Source: Heterocephalus glaber (Eukaryota > Chordata > Mammalia > Rodentia > Bathyergidae). Taken from it: DNA of 64,000 nt. Each line of letters begins with the position of its first letter. Within the stretch, counting starts at the first letter, position 1. Position numbers and translations under genes: made by a program. The stretch covers positions 12,827,521 to 12,891,520 of the forward strand of contig NW_004624747.1 of the NCBI RefSeq assembly GCF_000247695.1. Reading direction: 5' to 3'. This document shows, in pieces, positions 43,201-54,421 of this stretch. The notes beneath the pieces were generated by a model. It ran no database searches. It was not told the origin of the DNA and was given only the letters and a program-made list of their open reading frames with translations.

Positions 43201-44100
43201 TATTTAATTTCTGAATTAGGAGTTAATTACAAGGTTTTTTTTAACTGGCCCTATGTTTAAAAGAATTGGAACAGACCTTCCCAAAGGATATCCTACAGAA
43301 TACAAAATCTGTAGATGCTCTGAGACCAAAATAAGAGAAAGAATGCAAGTTTTGTGGGAAAATATATTATGAGCACTACTAAATACAAAAAACAAAAAGT
43401 CCAGTCATCAAGTTAATGGTGTGTTTAGTTTGGTATTTACTAAATGTACTGACCATCATTGCTTTTAGTCGGGTACATCAGTCAAATTGCTTAAGAAACT
43501 TTTATCCCACAGAATCTGTTTTAGGAACACTAAGAAATTTTTTTTAGTGATAATGAAATCGGTGAACTGTTTGCCTATTATATTACCCAACTGTAATTCA
43601 CATCTTTAAAGTTTTTTCTTACCATATCTGTTCCCTGTGGGTCACTCTTATCATTGTATAATAAAGACATGTTAAAATAAATACTGCAAAAAAAGTTACT
43701 GCATTTCTTTCTACAAAGGGCTGTACTATGGAAGCTCAAGGGTAGAAGTTGGACTCCTTTCAAAATGAGGGTTGGTGGGGCCAAGGGGAACTTGGAATTG
43801 AGATATGAGCTAGCTTAATGAGCAAATATAACTGTAAACTTGTATTTGTAATAACAGGACAAATGGCAACAAACCTTTCCTCATGGAAGCTGGGACACTT
43901 TATTACATGACTGCTGCATTATAAGTTGCCTTTTACATTGAGCAATTTGCTGAGAAATGTTGGCCTCACTGTTGACCATTTTTAACATGCTGTAATTAGA
44001 CTACTATCTAAATTCTGAAGTCAGTCTCAGCATCCTTGATCTCAGATTTAGTATAAAATGTATCTTTAATACATATAGTAAGAGATAATGTTAAAACTTT
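43201..44100. other. unassigned intronic sequence
   Basis: A+T-rich; no gene or repeat recognised. Confidence 0.35.
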
Positions 44101-44109
44101 CAGAACCCT

Positions 44110-44178
44110 AGGGCCTGGGATTTAGCTCAGTGTTTCCGGCGCCTGCCTCCCAAGTGCAAGGTCCCGGTACTAAAAAAA
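44110..44178 (+). mobile_element. ID SINE with internal deletion
   Basis: Forward ID lacking the 'ctgagttcgatcc' part; 'ctttcagaaccct' and 'ctttcagagccct' are the duplicated flanks. Confidence 0.88.
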
Positions 44179-44311
44179 CTTTCAGAGCCCTAAACACTTT
44201 GATTTTTTAATATATTATTTGGAAACCTTAACTTTACTACTGATTGGAGCCTTTGAACAGGTTACCTCCAGTTTAGTCATAAGTCATAAATTATCTGTGT
44301 TTTTCATTTTC

Positions 44312-44482
44312 TTTTTCTTTTTCCTTTTTTTTCGGTTTTTTTGAGACAGGGCCTTGCTATATAGTTCACACTGGCCTTGAACTCACTATATAGCCTAGGC
44401 TGTCCTCAAACTTGTGGTGCTCCTCCTGCCTCAGCCTCCCAAGTGCTAGGACTACAGGCGTGCACCACCACACCCAGCTATC
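44312..44482 (-). mobile_element. B1 SINE
   Basis: Reverse B1, C/T-rich tail; 'ttatctgtgttt' and 'ctatctgtgttt' flank it. Confidence 0.89.
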
Positions 44483-44969
44483 TGTGTTTCTCTATTGCAG
44501 ACCATCATCCATGGGCAGTCTTGGCATCTGTTATACTAAGTAAAGGTATACCTTTTCATATACTCTGTGGTAATACTTAATACAGGTAAAACTGGTCCAG
44601 TAAACAAAGAGGATCAAAATTGAAACAGATTATTAACATTAGAGTATAGTTGTATGATTAAACTCTAGAAGTCATTTGAAGGATGGGGGAAAGGGACTAA
44701 GTAACTATATGGCGTCACTGTTCCACTGGGAGTTAACTTCTTCAAAGGCATTAACAGTTCTTCCTCTACCGCTTCACTGCAAGCAGGCTTTCCTCATTTA
44801 TAGTCGTTCTATATAAACTTGGGACTGCGGAAGAAAATGAGGCTCTTGGCCTGACTTTGATTTGTCTGTTGGAAAATGGCAAATGATTTTCAGTTCTTGG
44901 TTGTTTTTACTAGTAATAGAAGGAAGTCTTTAGTTGAGAAACCCAAAATGGCAGATATTCAGAACAAGT

Positions 44970-45172
44970 AGGGCACTTCAGAGCTTTTGGACCAAATTAT
45001 CTAGATTTGAATCCAGAATCACCTTCCTCTTCCTTAGTACCTTACATGTAAATTAGGGCTAATAAAAGTCTGTTCGTAGGAACTATTTCATAGGATGTTC
45101 ATGAGGATTCAGAAAAAGACTCAAATGTTTAGTAAATATTAACTGTTACTCCTATAGAATTATTAAAATAAT
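44970..45172 (+). mobile_element. MIR SINE
   Basis: 'gatttgaatccagaatcacc', 'gtaaattagggctaataaaa', 'gtttagtaaatattaact' are MIR-like. Confidence 0.6.
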
Positions 45173-45289
45173 TTTCCTTACTCTTCTCATTTTATTATCC
45201 ATTAACTGAATAAATTTGATTCCTATGAACATAATAGTATAGCATTTCTGTTAACATTCCATCTACCAGAGAACACTTGTTGAAAGCTT

Positions 45290-45440
45290 ATTCTTTGAGC
45301 TACATATTACAATTCCTCCCATTTTACACATGCAGACATTGAAGACTGGTGAAGTTACAAAGTGGACGCACGTCAGCTAGGAATTAAACCCAGAGGTTTG
45401 CTGCAAAGACCTTTGATTTTAACTGTTTTATACCACTTTT
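45290..45440 (-). mobile_element. MIR SINE, reverse
   Basis: 'ctcccattttacacatgcag' and 'gaattaaacccagaggttt' are the complement of MIR. Confidence 0.55.
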
Positions 45441-46070
45441 CATGGCACTTCTTTGTTGCCCCCATGTTTCATTGTTCCCTGCTATTTTCTTTGATATTAC
45501 TCCTCCAGTGAAACTAATTTGGTGTATTTCCAACTTTTTACCATTATCTATGCCATTTTCCCCACCGGTCTTCTGAGAAACCTTCCACAATTTACCTTGC
45601 CCAACTATTAAGGTCTTTCTTTAGCAGCTTTACTTGGCTGGTATCTACAGGACATAGATACTCATTTTTCTTTGAAGGGAAGTAAGTATCTCTAAAAGTA
45701 GGTGATTATTTTATGAAAGCAATCCTTAAATTTAAGAAAATTTTAGCTTGGTGTACTTCTAAACCTTTTCTTTCCTTTGAACCTGTTGTACCTTCTTGAC
45801 TTCACACTGAATAACCCTGCTTCTTATTTTATAGAGATAAGTATGGCTTTCTGGAATACCTACTTTCATAAAATCACATCTCTTCTTTATTTATGTAAGC
45901 CTTCTGGTCTCAGTAGAGAAAAAAAATTTTTTTTCTCTCTGCAAACCTAACTCTTTGTTTTCTCTAGAATCTTGCCCAGTCATTCTCTGGTTGTCAGACT
46001 TTTGTCTTCAGAGTGGCACAGATCTCCCATATCATACATCAATCAGTTAATCAAACAATCAAACAAAAAC
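45441..46070. other. unassigned intronic sequence
   Basis: C/T-rich, possibly L2-derived. It contains an A8T8 palindrome at about 45916-45939. No gene. Confidence 0.3.
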
Positions 46071-46073
46071 TCT

Positions 46074-46162
46074 TGGGCCGGGGATTTAACTTAGTGGCAC
46101 CACGTCTGCCTCACAAGCACAAGGTCCTGAGTTTGATCCCAGGTACCGAAAAAAAAAAACCC
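46074..46162 (+). mobile_element. ID SINE
   Basis: Forward ID; 'actcttgg' and 'acccttgg' flank it. Confidence 0.87.
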
Positions 46163-46199
46163 TTGGCCTTTCACATAGTGCTGTTCACTTCCATTCCTA

Positions 46200-46345
46200 T
46201 TCTCTAGTGCTAGGCTTTCCTCAGGAAATGATATAAATTCCCTCCTTGCATTTCCTCTTTACCCACGATTCTGTTGAAAGTACTGTAAAAAATCACCGGT
46301 AACTTCTCTTAAGTCAAACAGTGCTCTCAGCCTTCCCACTCTTCC
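46200..46345 (+). mobile_element. LINE-2 fragment
   Basis: 'ggtaacttctcttaagtcaa' and 'cttcccactcttccactt' resemble the forward L2. Confidence 0.4.
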
Positions 46346-46359
46346 ACTTAATGTTGAGA

Positions 46360-46505
46360 GGTATTGTGTAATAAAAGCTGGACCTTTGGGGCTGTACAAG
46401 TTAGGTCTACATTCTGTTTCTAGCACTGTCAGCCTGTATTAATCTCGGGCACCTTTCTTTGACCTCACTGTCTCTGTTTGCCCTTTACATGTACTAAATG
46501 CTTAA
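46360..46505 (+). mobile_element. MIR SINE
   Basis: 'aaagctggacctttggggct', 'gtctacattctgtttctagc' and 'ctttgacctcactgtctctg'. Confidence 0.6.
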
Positions 46506-47384
46506 TTCTTCTTTGTCTCTCAGAGTGATCATTTCTTCAGCTCTCAGCTCTTGTGTAGTATCTCCTAATTTCCATTGTACCAACTGCTCAGAAAAGAATG
46601 AAAGCAAAGTGAAGAGTAGAAACGTTCTATATCAGAGCCTAGTCCTGTGTAATGTCAAGGCTCTGGAAGATGAAGTTAGAAGAGAAAATGTCAAAAGACA
46701 GCAGAATGTCCCAGTTCCACATTAGGAAGGTAGAGTGTCTGGATGTTACTAATTGCTGGTGCTCCTTAGGACGATTAAGTAAACATTGGGCCAGGTGGAG
46801 GGGGACTCTGTCCAGAGTTCTGCCTTTGTTTATGGTTCCTGCTGCCTCTTAACACATCAGGTCCTTGAATCAGGATTTGGGTACACAGGTGTCCTCTGCT
46901 GTCAGCAGGTCAGGTGTTTATCATAACTCATAGAAGTTTTGAGTCCTAGCCCTCCTTCATTCTTTGTCCAGTGTGTCACTAGAGCCCATTGATTGTTCTT
47001 TCAAAATAGTTTGTAGATATATCACCTCCTCTGTTTCTGCTTCTTACCAAGCTGAACTCCCACATCTAATCCGTGTCATAGCTTAACCTGGTAGTCTGTT
47101 GATGTCTCTTGTCTCCCCATTAGTTAATTCTTGGTGAGAATCAGGGCTCAGTCTTTATCATGGAGTGCCAGCACCTGGCAGAGTACTCTGTTAAATAGAG
47201 TCATGTATCATAAGATAGGGTGGGAGAGTTATCAGAAACAGGCTCACTGGAACTTTTTAACAGACATTAGATACGGCAAGGATATAGGTAGTTTTTAGAT
47301 GTGGTGACCATAATATGTGTAGGTGGACATATCCCCAAGGACACTGAATATTTATTAATGAAATTCAATCTCTTAGAAATTTCC
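46506..47384. other. unassigned intronic sequence
   Basis: Small open frames (up to 75 codons) with no similarity; no repeat named. Confidence 0.3.
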
Positions 47385-47386
47385 CT

Positions 47387-47509
47387 TGCCAGGCATGGTG
47401 GCACACACCTATAATCCCAGCACTTGGGAGAGTGAGGCAGGAGGATCACTTCAAGTTCAATGCCAGCCTAAGCTACATAGTTGAGACCCTGTGTTGAACA
47501 CAGGCCTGC

Positions 47510-47551
<42 letters not shown>
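47387..47551 (+). mobile_element. B1 SINE with (CA)n tail
   Basis: Sense B1 body to about 47500, then a CA microsatellite at 47513-47551 where an A tail would be. Confidence 0.86.
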
Positions 47552-47552
<1 letters not shown>

Positions 47553-47879
47553 TTCCTCTTGTTCTAGAGACTCAGGAGACACTTCTTTTTAACTTTTCTG
47601 GCTTAACATGGTAGAAATAACGGGCCATAGCTTAAATTGTTTTGCTCTTTTTCACTTATCTACACAACTAGTTTTGTCACTAGGATAAGTGAGTTCCAAG
47701 AAAATAACTAACCTTTAACCTGTAGCATCTGTTTTTGAAATCATTGATTAGAATTGTATGGATGCTTTCCAGACTTTGTTCCTAGAATCATTTCTAAAGC
47801 TATTATCAGCACTGAATGGCAGGGGATATTCTTTTAATGAGAGTTAGGTTTTTTAAAAAAAAGCTATATCAGAGGTTTT

Positions 47880-48450
47880 TCAGTGTTTTTTAAATGCCCC
47901 TAAGTTTATAAAACTTTTATTGTGACAAAAATAGAATTTTCCATTTACTAAATCATTTATAAGTGCATGATCCAGTGGCATTAAGTATATTTACTTATGT
48001 TTGGTGTACTATTACCACCATCGATTTCCAGATTAAACAGTATTCTATTTCCATCCCCTGTTAACCTCTATTCTTTATATTTCCATGAATTTGTCTGTTC
48101 TAGATCTTTAGTAAGTGAAATCATACAATGAAAAAGGCACATAAAATATTTGTCCTTTTGTATCTGGTTTATTTCACCTAGTATAGTGTTTTCAAAATTC
48201 ATCTATATTTTAGCATGTATCAGAATTTCCAAGTTTGTATAATACTTAATCATATGTATATACCACATCCTTTTTATCCACTTATTCATTGATGGATACT
48301 GGGGCTGTTTCCATGTTTGAACTGTTGTGAACAATGCTGCTATGAAAATTGGTGTACAAGTATGTGTGTGAGTCTCCACTTTCAGTTATTTGGGGCATAT
48401 ATTTAGGTTTTATTAGGTTTTGTGAGCACATATCCTGAGATGGCATTTAG
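47880..48450 (-). mobile_element. old LINE-1 3' region
   Basis: Complement of L1: 'ttgtctgttctagatcttta', 'ttatttcacctagtatagtg', 'catgtttgaactgttgtgaa', 'atgctgctatgaaaattgg'. Confidence 0.75.
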
Positions 48451-48662
48451 ACATTTAGAAGTAGTTCCTTGTGAAATATTAATCTTGGTAAAATGTTAAC
48501 ACAAAGTTTTGTAAGTTTTTATTTTTGTTAAGTTATAAGAGATCTATTTTATTTAAGTACTAAAGTAATCTTGGATAGTAATACAAAGATGTCATTAAAA
48601 ACTACATTATGTATTTTGTTCTGTAAATTAGTCCCTTGGCAAAATGAAAATAAACTACTATA

Positions 48663-48997
48663 CACTGGACCCTTGAGTTACAACTGGAATTTTAGTTTTA
48701 ACTTATGAGCAAAGTCTTAAGCAACAACCCAAATGCTAGCCAGCCACTTGTGCTTCCAGATGCTCTCAGATACAGATTTAACCCTTAAAAGAGTTCTAGA
48801 GGGAACATTACAACATCCTTTCCTGTGTGGGTTAATTGAGAAAACCTGGGCCAATGTCTCTAAGAACACTGAGATCTGCCTGCATACAGGAGAGAGACTT
48901 TGAAGGCTGTGCAGAGGAACCTGAGCCTTCAGTTGACCAGCTTGAGTTAGAATCAGCCCTCATGAATGAATTGAGTTCATCAGTCAAGGGTCCACTG
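48663..48997. mobile_element. Tigger-type (TcMar) MITE
   Basis: 335 bp bounded by inverted ends CACTGGACCCTTGA and, reversed, CAGTGGACCCTTGA, with TA on each outer side (48661-48662 and 48998-48999). A 66-codon frame inside (48836-49036) is not conserved protein. Confidence 0.75.
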
Positions 48998-48999
48998 TA

Positions 49000-49840
49000 C
49001 TTTATCCCCGCTTGTACCTATCTCTGCTGTTTCTAAGGAACCCAGCTGCCTGATTTTCCCCTGTGCCTTGTAAATATTTCTGTGATAGCCAGGAGTCACA
49101 GTTTATCTTGCTGGATGAATGCCAAAATTACGATAAAATGCAATGCTGTTGAAACTGTAATCTGAGGACCTAAGAGGGTTTTTTATAGGAAAGAGTTGAA
49201 GCACATACAAATGGAAACCTTTAATATGGGGTCTTCTCTTTCACCACCCAGTAAATTTGTTCTTATCTCTTATAGGTAGTAAAATACACCTGAAAACAAA
49301 ATGATTCTAGCCTTGAAGACTTAATACCTTTCATATGAATTTGCTTGGTCACCAGTGTCTCTCGTGGAAGCAATCATTTTTTCACTGTGTTAGTCTTGGT
49401 AAAATGTAGCTATTTACATATCGTGCATTTCTTCTGTGTTCTTTCCATAAAATATTTAGTACTAAAGAAAGGATAATAAACTATTTGGTACTAATGAAAG
49501 GATAATGATATTTTGATATTTGAAAGCCAACCCTATCTTCATGGCCTGACACTTGAGATGCTGAGAACTATTGCTAACCTCTACACCCACTCCACATAGG
49601 AAAGTAGAAATGGGACCCTTCCAGCCAAGTCAGTTCAAGGATCACAAATACCACCTTTGTGAAAGGAAAAGTTGCCCCTCCCAGGCAACTGAACCACCCC
49701 CCCACACACACACACACACGAATGTTCACTAGACTTTACCCATTACAAAGGTGCTTCCCTTGGGAGGAAGGGATGTACAGTGCTTTAACACTGGCCAGTG
49801 CCTTTGGCAGTTACCTTTGTACATTAAGCAATGATATGTA
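49000..49840. other. unassigned intronic sequence
   Basis: It contains a small imperfect tandem at 49453-49507 and a (CA)n run at 49701-49720; otherwise nothing recognised. Confidence 0.35.
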
Positions 49841-49841
49841 G

Positions 49842-50031
49842 CAGTGTTGGCAAAGTTTTTCTCTAAAGGTCCAGATAGTAAATATACTGACCTTTGTTGA
49901 CCATGTAATCTCTGTCATATATACTCAACTCAGCTGTTGAAGTGCTAGGGCAGCCCCGCATAGATAATATTAAAGAACAAACTTGGCTGTGTTTATTGGA
50001 ATAGCACTAGGCCATAGTTTGCTGACTCTTG
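49842..50031. mobile_element. hAT-type nonautonomous DNA transposon
   Basis: It begins 'CAGTGTTGGCAAAG' and ends 'GTTTGCTGACTCTTG', as inverted ends. The 8-bp flanks ATATGTAG and ATATGTGA fit a hAT target duplication. It contains 'ggtccagatagtaaatatac' and 'ggctgtgtttattggaat'. Confidence 0.78.
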
Positions 50032-50039
50032 ATATGTGA

Positions 50040-50700
50040 TAACCCATAACATTTTCCATAGTACGTTATTTCTCTATTAAAACATTACATTCTGCCACCT
50101 TGTATGATATGTCCTTCTATTAGATTGTAACCTTCTTAAGTGACTGTCTTTTCATACTTTGCACATAAATGATTAAATTGCTATTACTAATTGTAACATA
50201 AGTCATACATTGCATAATTAACAAAGATGCATTCTGACAAATGAGCCATTGGGCAGTTTTGTCACTCTGTGAACATCATAGGGTATACTTACAAATGTGT
50301 CCACAGTATCACTAAGCTATCTCATATCCTGTCTGTTGGTGACAGACACAATGTAGTTCAAATTTGTTTTTTCCTTATACTATGGGAAAATGTGGAAGAG
50401 AATTACAGTATTGTGGGCATTACGTTAGACAAAAAATTTTTAGCTAAAAACACAGATTCAGTGCTATTTTATCATATTGCCATAAAGGGAAAAACTGTAG
50501 CATTTCTTTTTTAAGCCTGGAACACAAATCATTTTCTACATGTAATTGAATCTAAAACTCTTGGACAGCAAAAATATTCTGAGTACCTTTGGGTGTTTTG
50601 TGATGTGTGTGTGTGTATGAGGGTTACACGTGAGAAGGTGCTAGCAGTTTATGTAGCCAGAGCTTGGGTTAAAGGTCTAAGGCAGCAGTTCTTAGAGTGT
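50040..50700. other. unassigned intronic sequence
   Basis: No SINE. A short TG run (about 50604-50618). No gene. Confidence 0.35.
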
Positions 50701-50702
50701 GG

Positions 50703-50835
50703 CTGTTCTTTTGTTTTGATTTTGAGACACAGTTTCACTATGTAGCCCAGGCTGCCCTCGAACTTGCAGGAATCCCCTTGTTTCAGCCTCCCAACTGCTG
50801 GGATTGCAGGTGTGTGCCACCACCCCTGGCACAAC
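50703..50835 (-). mobile_element. B1 SINE
   Basis: Reverse B1 without the internal duplication ('gtagcccaggctgccctcga'). Confidence 0.85.
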
Positions 50836-51158
50836 CCTCTCAGTTTTGTCTTTCATTTGGCTTTTTTCTTCTCATGGTAAGAAAGCATTGGTAGGTGAAT
50901 TACTGCTGTGCATACTGTCACATGAGTCAAGGCAGTGGCACTGAATTGTGCTGATAGTCATAGTGCTCTTCAGTAGGTGCCAGGTTCATTTTGACGAAGC
51001 AGAAGTTCCTTTCATTTAGTCTCAACTCTTAAGCACCAAGTTTTTATGATAAAATGGGAAGTTGCTAAAAAGCACCTCTGCACATACCAAAGTACCGTTG
51101 GTTGTCTTGAGAAAAACACTTGCACAATCACTTGAGGTGCTGAGCTAGAGATGTACTT
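50836..51158. other. unassigned intronic sequence
   Basis: Nothing recognised. Confidence 0.35.
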
Positions 51159-51160
51159 TT

Positions 51161-51186
51161 TTCTTTCTTTCTTTCTTTCTTCCTTC

Positions 51187-51223
<37 letters not shown>

Positions 51224-51246
51224 TTTCTTTCTTTCTTCCTTTTTTT
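51161..51246. repeat. (CTTT)n microsatellite
   Basis: About 85 bases of CTTT with CCTT interruptions; a pure pyrimidine run on the + strand. Confidence 0.92.
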
Positions 51247-51620
51247 TAAAGAATCACTGGTGGACAGAGTAGTTAAGACTTGTGTATTTGGCAGTTAGTT
51301 TCTCAAAAATGAATATGCCCTTCAAGGGCATTTCTTTTGCCAATGCTAAAATCTGAGAATTTTGGAAAATTTGTATCTGCTATCATAAGCCTTAGGAATG
51401 GTATTAACAAACATGATTTTTTTTCAGATACTATATAATGAAAAGCAACAGTATCTGTAAGAGCAGCATAGTTAGAGATCTAGTAGCTTCCACATTACAA
51501 ATGCATTGTTACAAAATCACCTTTGGGTGAAAGATCATCCAAAACAGAATAATCCAATGGATTGTAATATAATACAGTTTTTTAGAAGTCCATTGGCTTC
51601 ACATAGAAGTGGCTTCAGGT
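51247..51620. other. unassigned intronic sequence
   Basis: Nothing recognised. Confidence 0.35.
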
Positions 51621-51627
51621 GCCACTT

Positions 51628-51722
51628 TTATTTATTTATTTATTTATTGGTACCAGGGATTAAACTCAGGTCCTTGCGCTTGCACAGCAGGCAGTGAAAC
51701 CACTGAGCTAAATCCCCGGCCC
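51628..51722 (-). mobile_element. ID SINE
   Basis: Reverse ID with a (TTTA)n tail; 'caggtgccactttt' and 'cagatgccactttt' are the duplicated flanks. Confidence 0.9.
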
Positions 51723-52031
51723 TCAGATGCCACTTTTAAAAAATTACCCCTTGTTGAATTTTATTGTAGTATAAAAGAAGAATATCCTTAGTTATTTGAA
51801 AAGGTTATTGAAATACTCTTTACTTTTCCAGCTGCCAATCTGTGTAAGGCTGGATTTTTTTCCTTTTAGAGGTCAACATGGGCAATATATGGCAATAGAT
51901 TAAATGTAGAAACAGACATGAAAATCCAGCTATACTCTCTTTGAGCCAAACACTAAAGAAATTTGCAAAAATGTAAAAGAATGTACTTATCTTGACAAGT
52001 TTCTATTTAAATAAAATTATTTTTCCTTTAA

Positions 52032-52182
52032 CACATTCACAGTAGAGGTGTAATTCTTATGTCCTGCTGCCAGGCAGCTTGAACCACCAGTGGTACATGC
52101 GTGACTGTCCCAGCAGGTGGCTTGTACCACTGATGGGACAGTCACGCATGTACCACTGGTGGTTCAAGCCAGCAGGAACGTG
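52032..52182. mobile_element. piggyBac-type hairpin MITE
   Basis: 151 bp between two TTAA sites (52028-52031 and 52183-52186), with ends CACATTC and GAACGTG as inverted repeats. The interior is a near-perfect palindrome: 36-bp arms at 52077-52112 and 52134-52169 without a mismatch, with a 21-base loop. Two insertions (about 23 and 7 bases) in the left flank disturb the outer arms. TTAA target duplication is specific to the piggyBac superfamily. No coding capacity. Confidence 0.8.
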
Positions 52183-52252
52183 TTAAAAACACTGTCAATC
52201 ATGTAATGGTATAATTGTATATAAATTAATACATATTTTTAGCTTTTCTCAA

Positions 52253-52276
52253 TTTGTGTGTGTGTGTGTGTGTGTA
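52253..52276. repeat. (TG)n microsatellite
   Basis: Twelve TG units next to a degraded ID fragment. Confidence 0.9.
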
Positions 52277-52474
52277 CCCAGAGCCATCACACTGAGCTAT
52301 ATCCCTATTGATTTATTTGTCATTTTTGGTTTTTTGAGACAGGGTCTCAGTATACAGTGAAGGCTGGTCTTGAACTCATTAGGTAGCCCAGGCTGGCCTC
52401 AAACTCACATTGATCCTTCTGTCTCAGCTACCCGAGCACTGAAATTACAGGCATGCACCAGCACATCTGATTTC
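52275..52474 (-). mobile_element. ID fragment and B1 SINE
   Basis: A short deleted ID end (52277-52316, 'ccatcacactgagctatatc') precedes a reverse B1 (52325-52472). They may be one B1-dID or two insertions. Confidence 0.75.
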
Positions 52475-52769
52475 AGTTTAATTTATTTTTTGTCCTGCTG
52501 CATAATTTTAATTTGCAGGTCCAGTGCAAATGAAAACACACTGCATTTCTAATATTGTAAATATCACTGTGATTCCCAGGAACACAAGCTCTTAGGGGCC
52601 CTCCATTTTAAGAATGTAAGTGGCCCTGCAACCAAAAATTTTGAGAAGTACTGGGTTTAAGGCAGTGTCTGTTCAGGGGTGGAATGGTAGTTGAGTGGAC
52701 AAGAATGCTTCCATTGTATAACTGGAAGGCTGACACATGAACATGTTATAGAACAGTACTCTCTGTGTC

Positions 52770-53940
52770 TCAGTTTGGCATGGTTTTTAGCAGGATATAT
52801 ACTATAAGCATTTGGTAGTAAAGTAGCTATAAATAAGATGTTTGACTATAATTACTAAAATCCAGTATGGTTCTAAAAATCTTAGGGTAAATAGTCATAG
52901 AAGGAGAGGATTTTCTGGTAGCTTTTTGCCATTGTCTACTAAGGTAAAAGCTTGGGGGAATGTACAGAATCTAGACTATATAAAGAACTCAAAAAAATCA
53001 GACCTCCCCAAATTTAAAGACCCAATCTAAAAACGGGCATTTGAAATGAATAGAAACTTCTCGGGTGAAGAAGCACAAACATAAATAAGTATATGAAAAA
53101 ATGAATGACCGTCACTGGTCATTCAAGAAATGCAAATTAAAACAACACTGAGATTACATCACCAGAAAGAATGGGTATCATCTAGAAATCTATCAATAAC
53201 AAACACTGGCAAGGCTGTGGGGGAAAAGGAACCCTGCTCCATTATTGATAGGAGTGTAAATTGGTACAACCACTGTGTAAATTCCTCAAAAAACTAAAAC
53301 TAGAGATTCCGTTTGACCCAGCTGTCCTCCTTCTAGGTATATTCTCTAAAGAGCTAAAAGCATCATATACCACAGTGACATATGCATGCTCATGTTTATA
53401 CCAGCACAATTTGTAATATCTAAATCTTGGAAACAGCCCAAAAGCCCATCAACATGAATGGATAAAGAAAATGTGGCTTTTATATACAGGGGAGTACTAC
53501 TGTGCCTTAAGGATAAAAATTGAGATATTTTTAGATAAATAGATGCCTTGAGAACATAATTTTAAGTGAAGTAAATAGAACACGTTTAAATATCGTCTTG
53601 TTTCTCTTGTGTGAGAAAACCAAAGAACAAAGGACCAAAATGAAGACTGGATATTGGGAAGTAGGAAGAAAATGTTTAAATGGGATGGGAAACGGGGGAG
53701 GGTAGGAGGGGGAAAGGGAGAGAAGGAATAGGGATAAAAAAAATTTTAAATGGAAGGAAAACAATAGAAACAAAGTTTTGTAAATGGAGAGAGGAAGGAG
53801 GATTGAAGGGAAAAGAGGGAGATGGGGGGATAAAGAATTAAGATATATTATGTACAAGTACAAATTCCCTATGATGAATGTGAACATTATGTGTTTCAAA
53901 ATGTACGAATAAAATTAAAATAATAATTTAAAAAAGAATT
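52770..53940 (+). mobile_element. LINE-1 3' end (ORF2 end and 3' UTR)
   Basis: Sense L1, 5'-truncated. 'gaaatgcaaattaaaacaac' and 'ggaaacagcccaaaagccca' belong to the ORF2 C-terminus. A purine-rich 3' UTR (53640-53830) and 'gaataaaattaaaataat' end the copy. Stops are frequent and it is dead. Confidence 0.82.
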
Positions 53941-53965
53941 AGTGGTGACTAAAGTATTTCAGCAC

Positions 53966-53991
53966 GTGCTCGCTTCAGCAGCACATATACT
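53966..53991 (+). pseudogene. RNU6: 3'-truncated U6 snRNA retropseudogene (26 nt)
   Basis: 26 bases equal the first 26 of U6 with one change (the 5' hairpin plus 'ATATACT'). They are bracketed by 14-base near-repeats, AAAGTATTTCAGCA (53951-53964) and GAAGTATTTTAGCA (53992-54005). It has no A tail, and lies directly after the sense L1 3' end. Confidence 0.85.
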
Positions 53992-54059
53992 GAAGTATTT
54001 TAGCAGAACAGCTATACATCATTTGGCAGAGTCTTCAGTTTTGTTAAAGTATATTTGCC

Positions 54060-54149
54060 TGGGGCTGGGGATTTAGCTCAGTGGTTTTCCCGCCTGCTGC
54101 ACAAGCACAAGGACCAGAGTTTGATCCCCGGTACCCCCCCCCAAAAAAG
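54060..54149 (+). mobile_element. ID SINE
   Basis: Forward ID with a C9/A6 tail; 'tatttgcct' is duplicated on both sides. Confidence 0.9.
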
Positions 54150-54334
54150 TGTTATTTGCCTAGCCTTACTTGGGTTATCTTAAATGCAGGTATTTACTTT
54201 CTTTTTTGCACTTGAGTAAGAATTTCTTAACTCAGTTCTTTGTGTAGGCAGTGAAAATAGAGGGGAGGTTTAGAAGGAGTACTTCCCCATCGTTCCTCCC
54301 CATCATTACCAGCAGTGAAAACCTTTGGGAATTT

Positions 54335-54421
54335 TTGGGGGGTGAGAGGTACCGGGGATCATACTCAGGTCCTTGCACTTGCGCAGCAGGGGGTGAAACC
54401 ACTGAGCTAAATCCCTGGCCC
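54335..54421 (-). mobile_element. ID SINE
   Basis: Reverse ID with a G/T-rich tail; 'gggaattttt' and 'gggcattttt' flank it. Confidence 0.88.

Noticed and set aside
45916..45939. A8T8 palindrome as a regulatory hairpin
   Set aside because: It is low-complexity and expected by chance in A+T-rich intron.
51161..51246. CRISPR-like or satellite array
   Set aside because: It is a tetranucleotide microsatellite; no spacer-repeat pattern occurs anywhere in the window.
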